A stretch of DNA of 64,000 nt from Pseudomonas chlororaphis. GTDB taxonomy: Bacteria > Pseudomonadota > Gammaproteobacteria > Pseudomonadales > Pseudomonadaceae. The position numbers and the translations under genes are program-made. The notes below the pieces were generated by a model. It was given only the letters and a program-made list of their open reading frames with translations, ran no database searches and was not told the origin of the DNA. Positions 36,197-45,327 of the stretch are shown piece by piece; position 1 is the first letter of the stretch; the number at the start of each line of letters is the position of its first letter. The stretch is taken from the NCBI RefSeq assembly GCF_001921865.1, contig NZ_MSCT01000019.1, positions 310,001-374,000 on the forward strand, read 5' to 3'.

Positions 36197-36931
36197 ATGC
36201 CTGGCATGAATCCACTCCCCGCCCTCCCCACGTGCTGCACCCCACTCGACGACCAGTGGCCGTTGCCCGACGCCCTGCCGAACACGGTCCTGCTCGCCAC
36301 CCACTTCGATGTTTCGCAACTGGCCAGCAACGACTTCCAGCGCAGCGCCATCGAGCCGCCCCCGAGCATTCAACGCTCGGTCGCCAAACGCCAGGCCGAG
36401 TTTCTCGCCGGCCGCTTCTGCGCCCGGGCCGCCCTGCAGCGCCTGGACGGGCTCGACTGCATTCCGCCAATCGGTGAAGACCGGGCTCCGGTCTGGCCTA
36501 TGCATATCTGCGGCTCGATCACCCACAGCACCGGCCGCGCGGCGGCGATCGTCGCACGCAAGGAGCATTGGCGCGGGCTGGGCATGGACCTGGAAAACCT
36601 GCTCGACCTGGAGCGGGCGGAGCGCCTGGCGGGGGAAATCCTTAACCCGGCCGAACTGCAGCGCATGGCCGCCGCGCCGCGCGAGCAACTGGCGCTCTGG
36701 GTGACCCTGACCTTTTCGGTGAAGGAAAGCCTGTTCAAGGCGCTGTATCCGATCGTCCAGAAGCGCTTCTATTTCGAGCACGCCGAGGTGCTGGAGTGGA
36801 ACGCGCAAGGTCAGATCCGCTTGCGCTTGCTGACCGACCTTTCCAGCGAGTGGCGCAACGGCAGCGAACTGGACGCGCAGTTCGCCTTGCATGACGGGCA
36901 GCTACTGAGCCTGGTCAGCATCAAGGCTTGA
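36197..36931 (+). CDS. pcpS: 4'-phosphopantetheinyl transferase PcpS
   Basis: A 244-residue Sfp/EntD-type enzyme that transfers phosphopantetheine from CoA to carrier proteins of fatty-acid, siderophore and antibiotic synthesis. Magnesium and CoA motifs are GLGMDLENLLDLERAE and FSVKESLFKALYP. It matches PAO1 PcpS in memory, including VAKRQAEFLAGRFCARAAL and ELDAQFALHDGQLLSLV. The start is uncertain: ATG at 36197 (MPGMNPLP) or 36206; neither has a good ribosome site. In pseudomonads PcpS serves both primary and secondary metabolism, so it matters for any polyketide or pyoverdine output. Confidence 0.94.
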   Translation: MPGMNPLPALPTCCTPLDDQWPLPDALPNTVLLATHFDVSQLASNDFQRSAIEPPPSIQRSVAKRQAEFLAGRFCARAALQRLDGLDCIPPIGEDRAPVWPMHICGSITHSTGRAAAIVARKEHWRGLGMDLENLLDLERAERLAGEILNPAELQRMAAAPREQLALWVTLTFSVKESLFKALYPIVQKRFYFEHAEVLEWNAQGQIRLRLLTDLSSEWRNGSELDAQFALHDGQLLSLVSIKA

Positions 36932-36954
36932 GGCGTTCGCCGTCCGTTAGCGCC

Positions 36955-36979
36955 TTATCGCGAGCACGCTCGCTCCTAC
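36955..36979. repeat. Single REP element
   Basis: TTATCGCGAGCACGCTCGCT-CCTAC is one arm of the REP family seen at 12109 and 26057. It lies between convergent pcpS and the RstB-like gene. Confidence 0.85.
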
Positions 36980-36983
36980 CCCT

Positions 36984-38594
36984 TCAAGACTTATCCTGAT
37001 GGCGCGGCCAGCTCAGGCTGAAACAGGCGCCGCCGAGGGTCTTGCTCTTGCTGATCAGGGCCCTACCGTCATGCCAGTGAATGATCCGCCGCACGATCGA
37101 CAGGCCCAGGCCATGACCGCCCGAGGCGCGGGTGCGGCTGTCGTCCAGGCGCAGGAACGGTGTGAAAATCCGCTCCCAGGCACTTTCCGGAACGCCCGGA
37201 CCGTCGTCTTCCACATCGACCCGGCAACGCACCTGCCCCACCTGGTAACTGACCAGCACCTGCGACTCGGCGTGGCGCATGGCATTGCTCACCAGATTCT
37301 GCAACGCCCGATGCAAATAACGCGGCTCGGCCTCGACCCAGGCGCCGTCGCAATCCGCCGCGGAGAGGCATGAACCGCGTTGCACCCTGACCTGTGCCCG
37401 CAGCGGCGCCAGTTCGCTGATCACCTGATTGACCAGGGCATCCAGGTCGACACGCTGGAAGTTCAAGGCCGGCGAGCCCTGCTCCAACCGCGCATAGGTG
37501 AGCATTTCGTCCACCAGCCGGTCGAGGTCCTGGATATCGTTGTCCATGCCCTCCATGTACTTGTCGCGGGCTTGAGGCGTGGTCGCCGAGCCGATCATCT
37601 CCAGGCCGAACCGCAGGCGCGCCACCGGCGTGCGCAATTCGTGGGACACCGCCCGCACCAGCTCGCGCTGGATCGCCAACAAACGCTGCAAGTGCTCGGC
37701 CATACCATTGAACGCGGCAGCCAGGCGTCCCACCGAGTCGGCGCCGCCGGCCGGCACCCGCGTCTCCAGGCTGCCCTTGGCGATGCGCGTGGCCGCCGAC
37801 TCCAGGCCGCGCAGGCGCCGCTCCAGCTGGCGCACCAATAAATAGACGATCAGGCCGATCAGGCTCAGGCCCAGCACCGCGATCAGCACCAGCCATTGCG
37901 GCGGATAGGGGTTCATCTGGTACAGCGGGCCGATCTCCAGGACCCAGGGAGTGCCCACCATCCCGGCGAAGACGCGGATCGAGTCGCCGCCCTTGCCCAG
38001 CGCCATTACCGTGTCGCCTTCGACAACCCGACGGCGCTGGTCTTCGTCCATGTCGGCCTCGTCCTGGGTCACCAGGCGCAGGTCGAAGCCAAAACCCTTG
38101 TCTTTTTTCAATGCAGCCAGGCGCTCCGGCTGCTCGGCCACCGGAAAGCGCACCAGTTCGTCGGCCAACAAGTAGATAGTCGCGCGCGCCAATTGCTCGC
38201 TGATCTGCTGCACCTCGCCGGTCAGCAGCAACTGCTCCGGCTCGCTGACCAGCCGATAGACCCGCGCCGCGTAAGGCCCGGTCTGCTCCACCAGGGCCTG
38301 GCCGCGCAGCACGCGATTGCGCTGCCCGAGGTCGAGCCCGGTCTGGGCGAAGGTTTGCAGGGTCAGCGGAATGCCCAGCAGCCGCTCCCACACGGCCAGG
38401 GCGCGGCGCCGCTCGATTTCGCTCATGGGCTGCAGGTTGTCGGCCATCAGCGAGAACGTGCCGTGGGCCAGGCGCTCGCGGTATTGCTCGCTGCGCACCT
38501 GGTTGAGCAGGTGCAACGCCAGCACGCCCAGCAGCGCCACCAGGATCAGGGCGGCGCACATGCCGCCATAGATACGCAGGAAGATGGAGTTCAC
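36984..38594 (-). CDS. Sensor histidine kinase, RstB-like
   Basis: A 536-residue inner-membrane kinase. TM1 is at about 7-29, a long periplasmic domain runs to about 240, TM2 at about 241-262, then HAMP, HisKA (VRAVSHELRTPVARLRFGLEM) and HATPase (LQNLVSNAMRHAE, EDDGPGVPE, GHGLGLSIVRRI). Pairing with an OmpR-type regulator upstream of nrdA matches PA1158-PA1157, annotated RstB/RstA-like. The signal is unknown. The regulator gene ends 2 bp before this start. Confidence 0.88.
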   Translation of the reverse strand: MNSIFLRIYGGMCAALILVALLGVLALHLLNQVRSEQYRERLAHGTFSLMADNLQPMSEIERRRALAVWERLLGIPLTLQTFAQTGLDLGQRNRVLRGQALVEQTGPYAARVYRLVSEPEQLLLTGEVQQISEQLARATIYLLADELVRFPVAEQPERLAALKKDKGFGFDLRLVTQDEADMDEDQRRRVVEGDTVMALGKGGDSIRVFAGMVGTPWVLEIGPLYQMNPYPPQWLVLIAVLGLSLIGLIVYLLVRQLERRLRGLESAATRIAKGSLETRVPAGGADSVGRLAAAFNGMAEHLQRLLAIQRELVRAVSHELRTPVARLRFGLEMIGSATTPQARDKYMEGMDNDIQDLDRLVDEMLTYARLEQGSPALNFQRVDLDALVNQVISELAPLRAQVRVQRGSCLSAADCDGAWVEAEPRYLHRALQNLVSNAMRHAESQVLVSYQVGQVRCRVDVEDDGPGVPESAWERIFTPFLRLDDSRTRASGGHGLGLSIVRRIIHWHDGRALISKSKTLGGACFSLSWPRHQDKS

Positions 38595-38596
38595 GG

Positions 38597-39316
38597 CTAC
38601 AGGTCGGCTGCGGCTTCGGGGACGAACAGGTAACCCTTGCTGCGGATGGTCTTGATCAGCCGCGGGTGGTCCGGGTCGTCGCCGATTTTCGGACGGATCC
38701 GCGAAATCCGCACATCGATGGAGCGGTCCTGGCCGTCATAGCCGATGCCCCGCAGGGCGGTGAAGATTTCCTCGCGGGACAGGATGCGCCCGGCGTTGTC
38801 CACCAGCAGCCAGAGCAAGTCGAATTCGGCACTGGTCAACTCGATCCCGGCGTCGTGCAACCAGGCCTCGCGCAAGGCGTTGTCCACCACCAGGGGGCCG
38901 AAGCGCAAGCGCCGGGTCTTCTCCGGCGCGGGACTCTCCACCGGTTCGCTGCGCCGCAACAGGGCCTGGACCCTGGCCAGCAGCAGGCGCGGACGAACCG
39001 GCTTGCACACATAATCGTCGGCACCGGTGTCCAGCCCCAGCACCTGGTCCATGTCGTCGGTGCGCGCGGTCAGCATCAGGATCGGCCCGTCGTAACGATC
39101 GCGAACCTTGCGGCAGATGCTCAGGCCGTCCTCGCCGGGCAGCATCAGGTCGAGAATCACCAAGTCGGGCTGTTCGGCCACGATCCGCGCCGCGGCCAGT
39201 GCGCCATTGCCCTCGATGGCGACCTGCAAGCCATTGCTCTGCAGATATTCACAGGTCAACTCGGCCAGTCGCTGGTCGTCCTCGACGATCAATATCCGCC
39301 ACGCTTCTTGCTCCAC
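38597..39316 (-). CDS. OmpR-family response regulator, RstA-like
   Basis: A 239-residue regulator. The receiver has Asp in LVILDLMLPGEDG and Lys in DDYVCKPVRPRLL; the winged helix has LTSAEFDLLWLLV and RSIDVRISRIRPKIG. I chose the GTG at 39316 (VEQEAWRILIVEDD) because AGAGG sits 5 nt before it and the family N-terminus begins there; the frame continues upstream through AT-rich DNA with no conserved residues. It is divergent from nrdA. Confidence 0.87.
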   Translation of the reverse strand: MEQEAWRILIVEDDQRLAELTCEYLQSNGLQVAIEGNGALAAARIVAEQPDLVILDLMLPGEDGLSICRKVRDRYDGPILMLTARTDDMDQVLGLDTGADDYVCKPVRPRLLLARVQALLRRSEPVESPAPEKTRRLRFGPLVVDNALREAWLHDAGIELTSAEFDLLWLLVDNAGRILSREEIFTALRGIGYDGQDRSIDVRISRIRPKIGDDPDHPRLIKTIRSKGYLFVPEAAADL

Positions 39317-39592
39317 GGTGACCTCTGCTTGCCAGATACGGGTCGGGAAGAATCCGCCCGCCTTTTTGTAATGTGAGATAAGTAAAACGGTGTCTGGAAG
39401 GCCCGATTGTAGCAATGGCCTGGGCCGTGAACACAAGGCGGCAAATATGCTCGGTGAAGGCGTTTTTTTGTGGTAGGGTTCGCGCCCGAAAAAATCCGCC
39501 ACGGGCCGTTCTGCGCGGTAAAAAACAGTGACAAACGGTACGATCCAGCCCTGCTGCGGCCTGCATGAGCTTTACACAATTTACGCACAAGC

Positions 39593-39601
39593 TTATCCAC
39601 A
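39593..39601 (+). promoter_or_regulatory. Consensus DnaA box upstream of nrdA
   Basis: TTATCCACA matches the strict DnaA box 9 for 9; TTACGCACA 12 bp before it is a weaker variant. It lies just before the nrdA -35 element. DnaA control of nrdA is established in E. coli and inferred here. Confidence 0.65.
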
Positions 39602-39610
39602 GGCTGTACG

Positions 39611-39639
39611 TTGCAATCACCCCCAAAAACGCATTATCT
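39611..39639 (+). promoter_or_regulatory. nrdA: Sigma-70 promoter of nrdA
   Basis: TTGCAA (39611-39616), a 17-nt spacer and TTATCT (39634-39639). The -10 lies inside the first NrdR box. Transcription would begin near 39646, leaving a leader of about 390 nt before the nrdA ATG. That leader (39676-40036) contains no ORF or fold I recognise. Confidence 0.6.
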
Positions 39640-39675
39640 TGTAGCCCATCGGCAAAAAAACCCTACATCTAGGGT
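39629..39675 (+). promoter_or_regulatory. Tandem NrdR boxes
   Basis: ACGCATTATCTTGTAG (39629-39644) and ACCCTACATCTAGGGT (39660-39675) each resemble the NrdR consensus acaCwAtATaTwGtgt (11 and 12 of 16). They begin exactly 31 bp apart, three helical turns, which is the spacing known for NrdR pairs. The second extends to a perfect palindrome AAACCCTA-CATC-TAGGGTTT. NrdR would repress nrdA when dNTPs are ample. Confidence 0.75.
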
Positions 39676-40036
39676 TTCACGCCAAAAACCAAACACAAAT
39701 CAGACAAGAAACTCAAGCGCTTTTCTTGCACTCGTTTGGTGGAACCAATCAGATTTTCAGCAGCCAAACCGCGCGTGCGGATGGCTGATAGTTTTCCAGC
39801 CCATAGCAAGGAAAACGGTACGGGTGTTGCAGCACATGGCTGCCACCCACCAGGAATACGGTAACGAGCCACTGGCCCGCTACCGATGACTTCGGCATGG
39901 AAGCGGCGCCTACAGCCCCCCTTCCTGAACTGTCCCGAAGTCGTTATGCCCGGCGTGCGCCGGTTGTAGTGCTTCAGGACGGAACGGTGGGCACCCATAA
40001 AGTGCCCAAACAAACATAGAGAACGTGGAGACACCC

Positions 40037-42928
40037 ATGCAAACCGACACAACTCGCGAGAACTCGCAGGCCAACGCGCCGCAGGCTGCCGATACCAATC
40101 TGGATCTGTCTGCCACCGCGCCTGGCCAATTGCGCGTGATCAAGCGTAACGGCACTGTCGTTCCTTACACCGATGACAAAATCACCGTCGCCATCACCAA
40201 AGCGTTCCTCGCAGTTGAAGGCGGCACCGCTGCCGCTTCGTCGCGAATCCACGACACCGTCGCCCGCCTGACCGAACAGGTCACCGCCACCTTCAAGCGT
40301 CGCATGCCCTCGGGCGGCACCATCCATATCGAAGAGATCCAGGACCAGGTCGAACTGGCCCTGATGCGCGCAGGCGAGCAGAAAGTTGCCCGCGACTACG
40401 TGATCTACCGTGACTCGCGCGCCAAGGAGCGGGCCACCCGCACCACCGGCGAGCAGCCGGTGCAGGCTCACCCGTCGATCCGCATCACCCGCACCGACGG
40501 CAGCTTCGCGCCCCTGGACATGGGCCGCCTGAACACCATCGTCAGTGAAGCTTGCGAAGGCCTGGAAGAAGTCGACGGCGACCTGATCCAACGCGAAACC
40601 CTGAAGAACCTCTACGACGGCGTAGCGCTCAAAGACGTCAACACCGCCCTGGTGATGACCGCGCGTACCCTGGTAGAACGCGAGCCGAACTACTCGTTCG
40701 TGACCGCCCGCCTGCTGATGGACACCCTGCGCGCCGAAGGCCTGAGCTTCCTGGAAGTGGCCGAGAGCGCCACCCACCACGAGATGGCCGACCTGTACGC
40801 CAAGGCCCTGCCGGCCTACGTTGCCAAAGGCATCGAGTTCGAGCTGCTGAACCCTGTACTGGCCGATTTCGACCTGGAAAAACTCGGCAAGGCAATCAAC
40901 CACGAGCGCGACCAGCAGTTCACCTACCTGGGCCTGCAGACCCTGTACGACCGCTACTTCATCCACAAGGACGGCGTGCGTTTCGAACTGCCGCAGATCT
41001 TCTTCATGCGCGTGGCCATGGGCCTGGCGATCGAAGAGAAGCAACGCGAAGACCGCGCCATCGAGTTCTACAACCTGTTGTCGTCCTTCGACTACATGGC
41101 GTCGACCCCGACCCTGTTCAACGCCGGTACCCTGCGTCCACAGCTGTCGAGCTGCTACCTGACCACCGTGCCGGACGACCTGTCGGGCATCTACGGCGCG
41201 ATCCACGACAACGCCATGCTGTCGAAATTCGCCGGCGGCCTGGGCAACGACTGGACTCCGGTCCGCGCGCTGGGTTCGTACATCAAGGGCACCAACGGCA
41301 AATCCCAGGGCGTCGTGCCTTTCCTGAAAGTGGTCAACGACACCGCTGTAGCCGTCAACCAGGGTGGCAAGCGCAAAGGCGCCGTGTGTGCCTACCTGGA
41401 AACCTGGCACATGGACATCGAAGAGTTCATCGAGCTGCGCAAGAACACCGGTGATGATCGTCGTCGTACCCACGACATGAACACCGCCAACTGGATCCCC
41501 GACCTGTTCATGAAGCGTGTCTTCGACGACGGCAAGTGGACCCTGTTCTCGCCATCGGAAGTACCGGACCTGCACGACCTGACCGGCAAGGCCTTCGAAG
41601 AGCGCTACGAGTACTACGAAGCCCTGTGCGAATACGGCAAGATCAAGCTGTTCAAGACCATCCAGGCCAAAGACCTGTGGCGCAAGATGCTGTCGATGCT
41701 GTTCGAAACCGGCCACCCATGGCTGACCTTCAAGGATCCGTGCAACCTGCGCAGCCCGCAGCAGCATGTGGGCGTAGTCCACAGCTCGAACCTGTGCACC
41801 GAGATCACCTTGAACACCAACAAGGACGAGATCGCCGTTTGCAACCTGGGCTCGATCAACCTGCCGAACCACATCGTCGACGGCAAGCTGGACACTGCCA
41901 AGCTGCAACGCACCGTGAACACCGCGGTACGCATGCTCGACAACGTGATCGACATCAACTACTACTCGGTGCCGCAAGCGCAGAACTCCAACTTCAAGCA
42001 CCGTCCGGTGGGCCTGGGCATCATGGGCTTCCAGGACGCGCTGTACCTGCAGCACATCGCCTACGGTTCCGACGCTGCCGTCGAGTTCGCCGACAAGTCC
42101 ATGGAAGCAGTCAGCTACTACGCGATCCAGGCTTCCTGCGATCTGGCCGACGAGCGCGGCGCCTACGAGACGTTCCAGGGTTCGCTGTGGTCCAAGGGCA
42201 TCCTGCCGCTGGATTCGCAACAGATCCTGATCGAAGCCCGTGGCCAGAAGTACATCGATGTCGACCTCAACGAATCCCTGGACTGGGCACCAGTACGCGC
42301 CCGTGTACAGAAAGGCATTCGTAACTCGAACATCATGGCCATCGCACCGACCGCAACCATCGCCAACATCACCGGCGTATCGCAGTCGATCGAACCGACC
42401 TACCAGAACCTCTATGTGAAATCGAACCTGTCGGGCGAATTCACCGTGATCAACCCGTACCTGGTTCGCGACCTCAAGGCCCGCGGCCTGTGGGACTCGG
42501 TCATGATCAACGACCTGAAGTACTACGACGGTTCCGTGCAGCAGATCGAGCGTATCCCGCAAGAACTCAAAGAGCTCTACGCGACGGCCTTCGAAGTGGA
42601 AACCAAGTGGATCGTCGACGCCGCCAGCCGTCGCCAGAAGTGGATCGACCAGGCCCAGTCGTTGAACCTCTACATCGCCGGCGCTTCGGGCAAGAAGCTC
42701 GACGTGACCTACCGCATGGCTTGGTACCGTGGCCTGAAAACCACTTACTACCTCCGTGCGCTGGCCGCGACCAGCACCGAGAAGTCGACCATCAACACCG
42801 GCAAGCTGAACGCTGTTTCCAGCGGCGGCAACCACGGTGACGACTCGGTCCTGGCCGCTCCGGCAGGTCCTGCTCCAGTGCCGAAGGCTTGCGCCATCGA
42901 CGAGCCGGATTGCGAAGCGTGCCAATAA
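40037..42928 (+). CDS. nrdA: Class Ia ribonucleotide reductase, alpha subunit
   Basis: A 963-residue enzyme reducing ribonucleoside diphosphates. It has two N-terminal ATP-cones (about 33-135 and 150-240), as in the P. aeruginosa enzyme, of which only the first is expected to bind ATP. Active-site Cys373 is in LSSCYLTT; NLCTE gives Asn585, Cys587 and Glu589; and a redox-shuttle pair CEACQ ends the protein. Start: GGAG 7 nt before the ATG at 40037; an in-frame GTG at 40025 overlaps that site. The partner nrdB is not next to it, although nrdB normally follows nrdA in PAO1. Confidence 0.97.
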   Translation: MQTDTTRENSQANAPQAADTNLDLSATAPGQLRVIKRNGTVVPYTDDKITVAITKAFLAVEGGTAAASSRIHDTVARLTEQVTATFKRRMPSGGTIHIEEIQDQVELALMRAGEQKVARDYVIYRDSRAKERATRTTGEQPVQAHPSIRITRTDGSFAPLDMGRLNTIVSEACEGLEEVDGDLIQRETLKNLYDGVALKDVNTALVMTARTLVEREPNYSFVTARLLMDTLRAEGLSFLEVAESATHHEMADLYAKALPAYVAKGIEFELLNPVLADFDLEKLGKAINHERDQQFTYLGLQTLYDRYFIHKDGVRFELPQIFFMRVAMGLAIEEKQREDRAIEFYNLLSSFDYMASTPTLFNAGTLRPQLSSCYLTTVPDDLSGIYGAIHDNAMLSKFAGGLGNDWTPVRALGSYIKGTNGKSQGVVPFLKVVNDTAVAVNQGGKRKGAVCAYLETWHMDIEEFIELRKNTGDDRRRTHDMNTANWIPDLFMKRVFDDGKWTLFSPSEVPDLHDLTGKAFEERYEYYEALCEYGKIKLFKTIQAKDLWRKMLSMLFETGHPWLTFKDPCNLRSPQQHVGVVHSSNLCTEITLNTNKDEIAVCNLGSINLPNHIVDGKLDTAKLQRTVNTAVRMLDNVIDINYYSVPQAQNSNFKHRPVGLGIMGFQDALYLQHIAYGSDAAVEFADKSMEAVSYYAIQASCDLADERGAYETFQGSLWSKGILPLDSQQILIEARGQKYIDVDLNESLDWAPVRARVQKGIRNSNIMAIAPTATIANITGVSQSIEPTYQNLYVKSNLSGEFTVINPYLVRDLKARGLWDSVMINDLKYYDGSVQQIERIPQELKELYATAFEVETKWIVDAASRRQKWIDQAQSLNLYIAGASGKKLDVTYRMAWYRGLKTTYYLRALAATSTEKSTINTGKLNAVSSGGNHGDDSVLAAPAGPAPVPKACAIDEPDCEACQ

Positions 42929-42965
42929 GCTTCAATCGGTAAGCGCCGCCCGGCGCTGACCCGAA

Positions 42966-43003
42966 CCCCCGACAGGCCCTAGCCTGCCGGGGGTTTTCTT
43001 TTG
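42966..43003 (+). terminator. Terminator of nrdA
   Basis: CCCCCGACAGG pairs with CCTGCCGGGGG (one mismatch) around CCCTAG and is followed by TTTTCTTTT, 37 bp after the stop. Confidence 0.85.
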
Positions 43004-43107
43004 CCTGCGGAAAACCCACCAATCTGTAGCGGCTGCGTTGCCAGAGCCAGGCACGAATCGCCCCCCCTACCAGGCCCGGCGCCCCGTCTTACTACCGCGC
43101 TTGACGC

Positions 43108-43134
43108 TTATCGCGAGCAAGCTTCGCTCCTACA
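43108..43134. repeat. Single REP element
   Basis: TTATCGCGAGCAAGCTTCGC-TCCTACA is a REP arm with one inserted base, in the 300-bp gap between convergent nrdA and flgE. Confidence 0.8.
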
Positions 43135-43172
43135 AAAGCAAGAGCCGAATGCGGAAGAAAATCCTGCAGGCA

Positions 43173-43203
43173 CAAAAAAGCCCCTGCGCTGAGGGGCTTT
43201 TTA
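43173..43203 (-). terminator. Terminator after flgE
   Basis: AAAAAGCCCCT pairs with AGGGGCTTTTTT on the minus strand, 25 bp beyond the flgE stop. It closes the flgBCDE transcript before any further flagellar gene. Confidence 0.9.
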
Positions 43204-43227
43204 TCGAGCGGCGTCAGCCGGCCATTA

Positions 43228-44553
43228 TCAGGTCATCTGGATAATGGTCTGCATGATGGTGCTCTGGGTGGAGATGGTCTTGGCGTTCGCCTGATAGTTG
43301 CTCTGGGCCTTGATCAGGTCCACGAGCTCATTGGTCAGGTTGACGTTCGACTCCTCCAGGGAGTTGGACACGACCGTACCCAGGGTACCGGTCTGGGGAG
43401 CGTCGTAGCCCGGTACGCCCGAAGCGTAGGTTTCTCTCCAGCTGGTGCCGCCGACCGGCTGCAGGCCTTGTTCGTTGGTGAAGCTGGCCAGGGAAATCTG
43501 CCCGATTGCCTTGTTCTGGCTGTTGCTGAAGTTGGCGAACAGGGTGCCGGTACCGTCGATGGTCAGGTTGGTGATCTGGCCAGTGGCATAACCGTCCTGC
43601 GTCGGCAGCGAACGTGCGGTGTCGGCGTTGAACTGAGTGGTATTGGTCATGGCGATGGTCACGCCGCCAGCATTGGCGCTGGCACCGTTGGCCTTCCATA
43701 CACCGTTGGTCACGGTGCCCGGCACCCAGCCAGTGAGGGTCAGGTTATTGCCTGGGTTCGGGGTAGTCGACGGTGGAGTGATCACCGACACCAGCTTGCC
43801 CGCCGAATCGAAGTTCATGGTCGACGCTACCGGATCGGTTGCGCCACCCACGGTCGGAGCCGAGCCATCGAGGTTACGACCATCGACCAAGGTATAGGTC
43901 TTCCAGGTGTTGGCACCGGTTTTCACCATGTACTGGTCCAGCTTGTGCTCGTTGCCCTGGCTGTCGTAGATCGGCGTGCTGAACTGCTTGGTGTAGGTTT
44001 CGACCTTGGTCGGATCGAAGGCAAAACCTGTCACGCTCTGGTCGATGACTGGCGCAGTGGAGTTCAGGTTGATAGTCGAGGACACCGCGCTGGTAGCCTT
44101 CGGCGACAGGTTCGAGGTATCGATGCGCAAGTCGGTCAGCACGCCGTTGATAATCTTGCCGTTGCCATCGACCGCGTAACCCTGCAGACGCGCAGTGCCA
44201 TCGCTGTTGGTGATATAGCCGTCTTTATCGGTCTTGAAGGTACCGGCACGGGTGTAGGTCAGCGAGCCATTGTCGCTCAGCACGAAGAAACCCGAACCCT
44301 GGATACCCATGTCCAACACGTTGCCGGTGTTGTTCACGTCGCCTTGGCCGAACTGCTGGGAAACGTTGGCTAGACGCACGCCGTTACCCACGGTCTTGCT
44401 GCCGGAGCCCAACTTAGTGGCCGAGTAGACGTCGGCGAATTCGGCACGGGACGATTTGAAGCCAGTGGTCGCCACGTTGGCAATGTTGTTGCCGGTCACA
44501 TCCAGTTGCTTGTTGGCAGCGTAGAGACCGCTAAGGCCGATATTAAAAGACAT
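43228..44553 (-). CDS. flgE: Flagellar hook protein FlgE
   Basis: The 441-residue subunit of the hook that joins basal body and filament. The N-terminus MSFNIGLSGLYAANKQLDVTGNNIANVATTGF is split here by domain: residues 1-15 start the D0 helix and NNIANVATTGFK is the rod/hook signature. The C-terminal D0 helix ends VDLIKAQSNYQANAKTISTQ. The middle, Thr/Asn/Gly-rich, is the variable surface domain. Export is by the flagellar type III system, with no cleaved signal. It is last in the flgBCDE cluster. Confidence 0.96.
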   Translation of the reverse strand: MSFNIGLSGLYAANKQLDVTGNNIANVATTGFKSSRAEFADVYSATKLGSGSKTVGNGVRLANVSQQFGQGDVNNTGNVLDMGIQGSGFFVLSDNGSLTYTRAGTFKTDKDGYITNSDGTARLQGYAVDGNGKIINGVLTDLRIDTSNLSPKATSAVSSTINLNSTAPVIDQSVTGFAFDPTKVETYTKQFSTPIYDSQGNEHKLDQYMVKTGANTWKTYTLVDGRNLDGSAPTVGGATDPVASTMNFDSAGKLVSVITPPSTTPNPGNNLTLTGWVPGTVTNGVWKANGASANAGGVTIAMTNTTQFNADTARSLPTQDGYATGQITNLTIDGTGTLFANFSNSQNKAIGQISLASFTNEQGLQPVGGTSWRETYASGVPGYDAPQTGTLGTVVSNSLEESNVNLTNELVDLIKAQSNYQANAKTISTQSTIMQTIIQMT

Positions 44554-44583
44554 ATTCCACTCCTTGTGCCGCGTTAATCGGCT

Positions 44584-45312
44584 CTAGATACCAATGGTTT
44601 TAACTTTGGAGAGCGCCACCGGGCTGCTCAGTCCCGCGAGGTTCAACATCAGCTCACCGCCGGTCTGGCTGATGGTGACGCTGTTGACCGTCGCCGGCAG
44701 GTAGGTGACCAGATCGGTCGCCTTACCGTCGATCGTGGTGCTGGCCTTGAAGGTGTAATTGCCCGGCTCGGCCTTGGTGCCGTCGGTCTTGGTGCCGTCC
44801 CAGACAAAGCTGGCGCTGCCGGCTTTCTGACTGCCCAGGTCGATAGTCTTGACCGCCTTGCCATCCTTGTCGGTGATGGTCACTGTGACGCCGCTGACCC
44901 CGGTCGGCACGGTGACCGAACCGGTCATGCTCTTCGTGGTGTCGACCTGGGTGGTCCCGGACTGCACGATCACCGAGCGGCCAACCAAGGAAGAAGCCTG
45001 CAAGGCTTGCGAAGACTTATAGTTGCCGGCGATTGCCGTGACCGAATCGTTCAGCGTGGTAATGCCTTCCAGGCTGCTGAACTGCGCCAGCTGGGCAACG
45101 AACTCGCTGTTGTCTTGCGGGTCCAGCGGGTTCTGGTTTTTCAGCTGGGTCACCAGCAGCTTCAGGAACGCGTCCTTGCCCAGGGCATTCTTGCCCGTGG
45201 CGCTGTTGGTCGCTGCCGCCAGGCCATCGCTGCTGGTGGTCGGGGTCTTCTTCGAGGAGTTCGCGAGGATCTCCTTGAGCGTCAGGCCACTGGTGGTATC
45301 GGTAACACTCAT
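44584..45312 (-). CDS. flgD: Flagellar hook-capping protein FlgD
   Basis: A 242-residue scaffold that caps the growing hook and is discarded after assembly. The conserved N-terminal block ALGKDAFLKLLVTQLKNQNPLDPQDNSEFVAQLAQFSSLEG spans roughly 40-80 (read in parts GKDAFLKLLVTQLKNQNPLD and EFVAQLAQFSSLEG). The C-terminal half carries a FlgD Ig-like/Tudor domain with DLGSQKAGSASFVWDGT. It lies between flgC and flgE, about 15-30 bp from each. Confidence 0.95.
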   Translation of the reverse strand: MSVTDTTSGLTLKEILANSSKKTPTTSSDGLAAATNSATGKNALGKDAFLKLLVTQLKNQNPLDPQDNSEFVAQLAQFSSLEGITTLNDSVTAIAGNYKSSQALQASSLVGRSVIVQSGTTQVDTTKSMTGSVTVPTGVSGVTVTITDKDGKAVKTIDLGSQKAGSASFVWDGTKTDGTKAEPGNYTFKASTTIDGKATDLVTYLPATVNSVTISQTGGELMLNLAGLSSPVALSKVKTIGI

Positions 45313-45327
45313 CTGAGTCGCCCCTTA

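Noticed and set aside
39974..42925. 983-codon open frame on the minus strand opposite nrdA
   Set aside because: It mirrors nrdA codon for codon. GC-rich third positions suppress stops on the antisense strand, and the predicted protein has no family resemblance.
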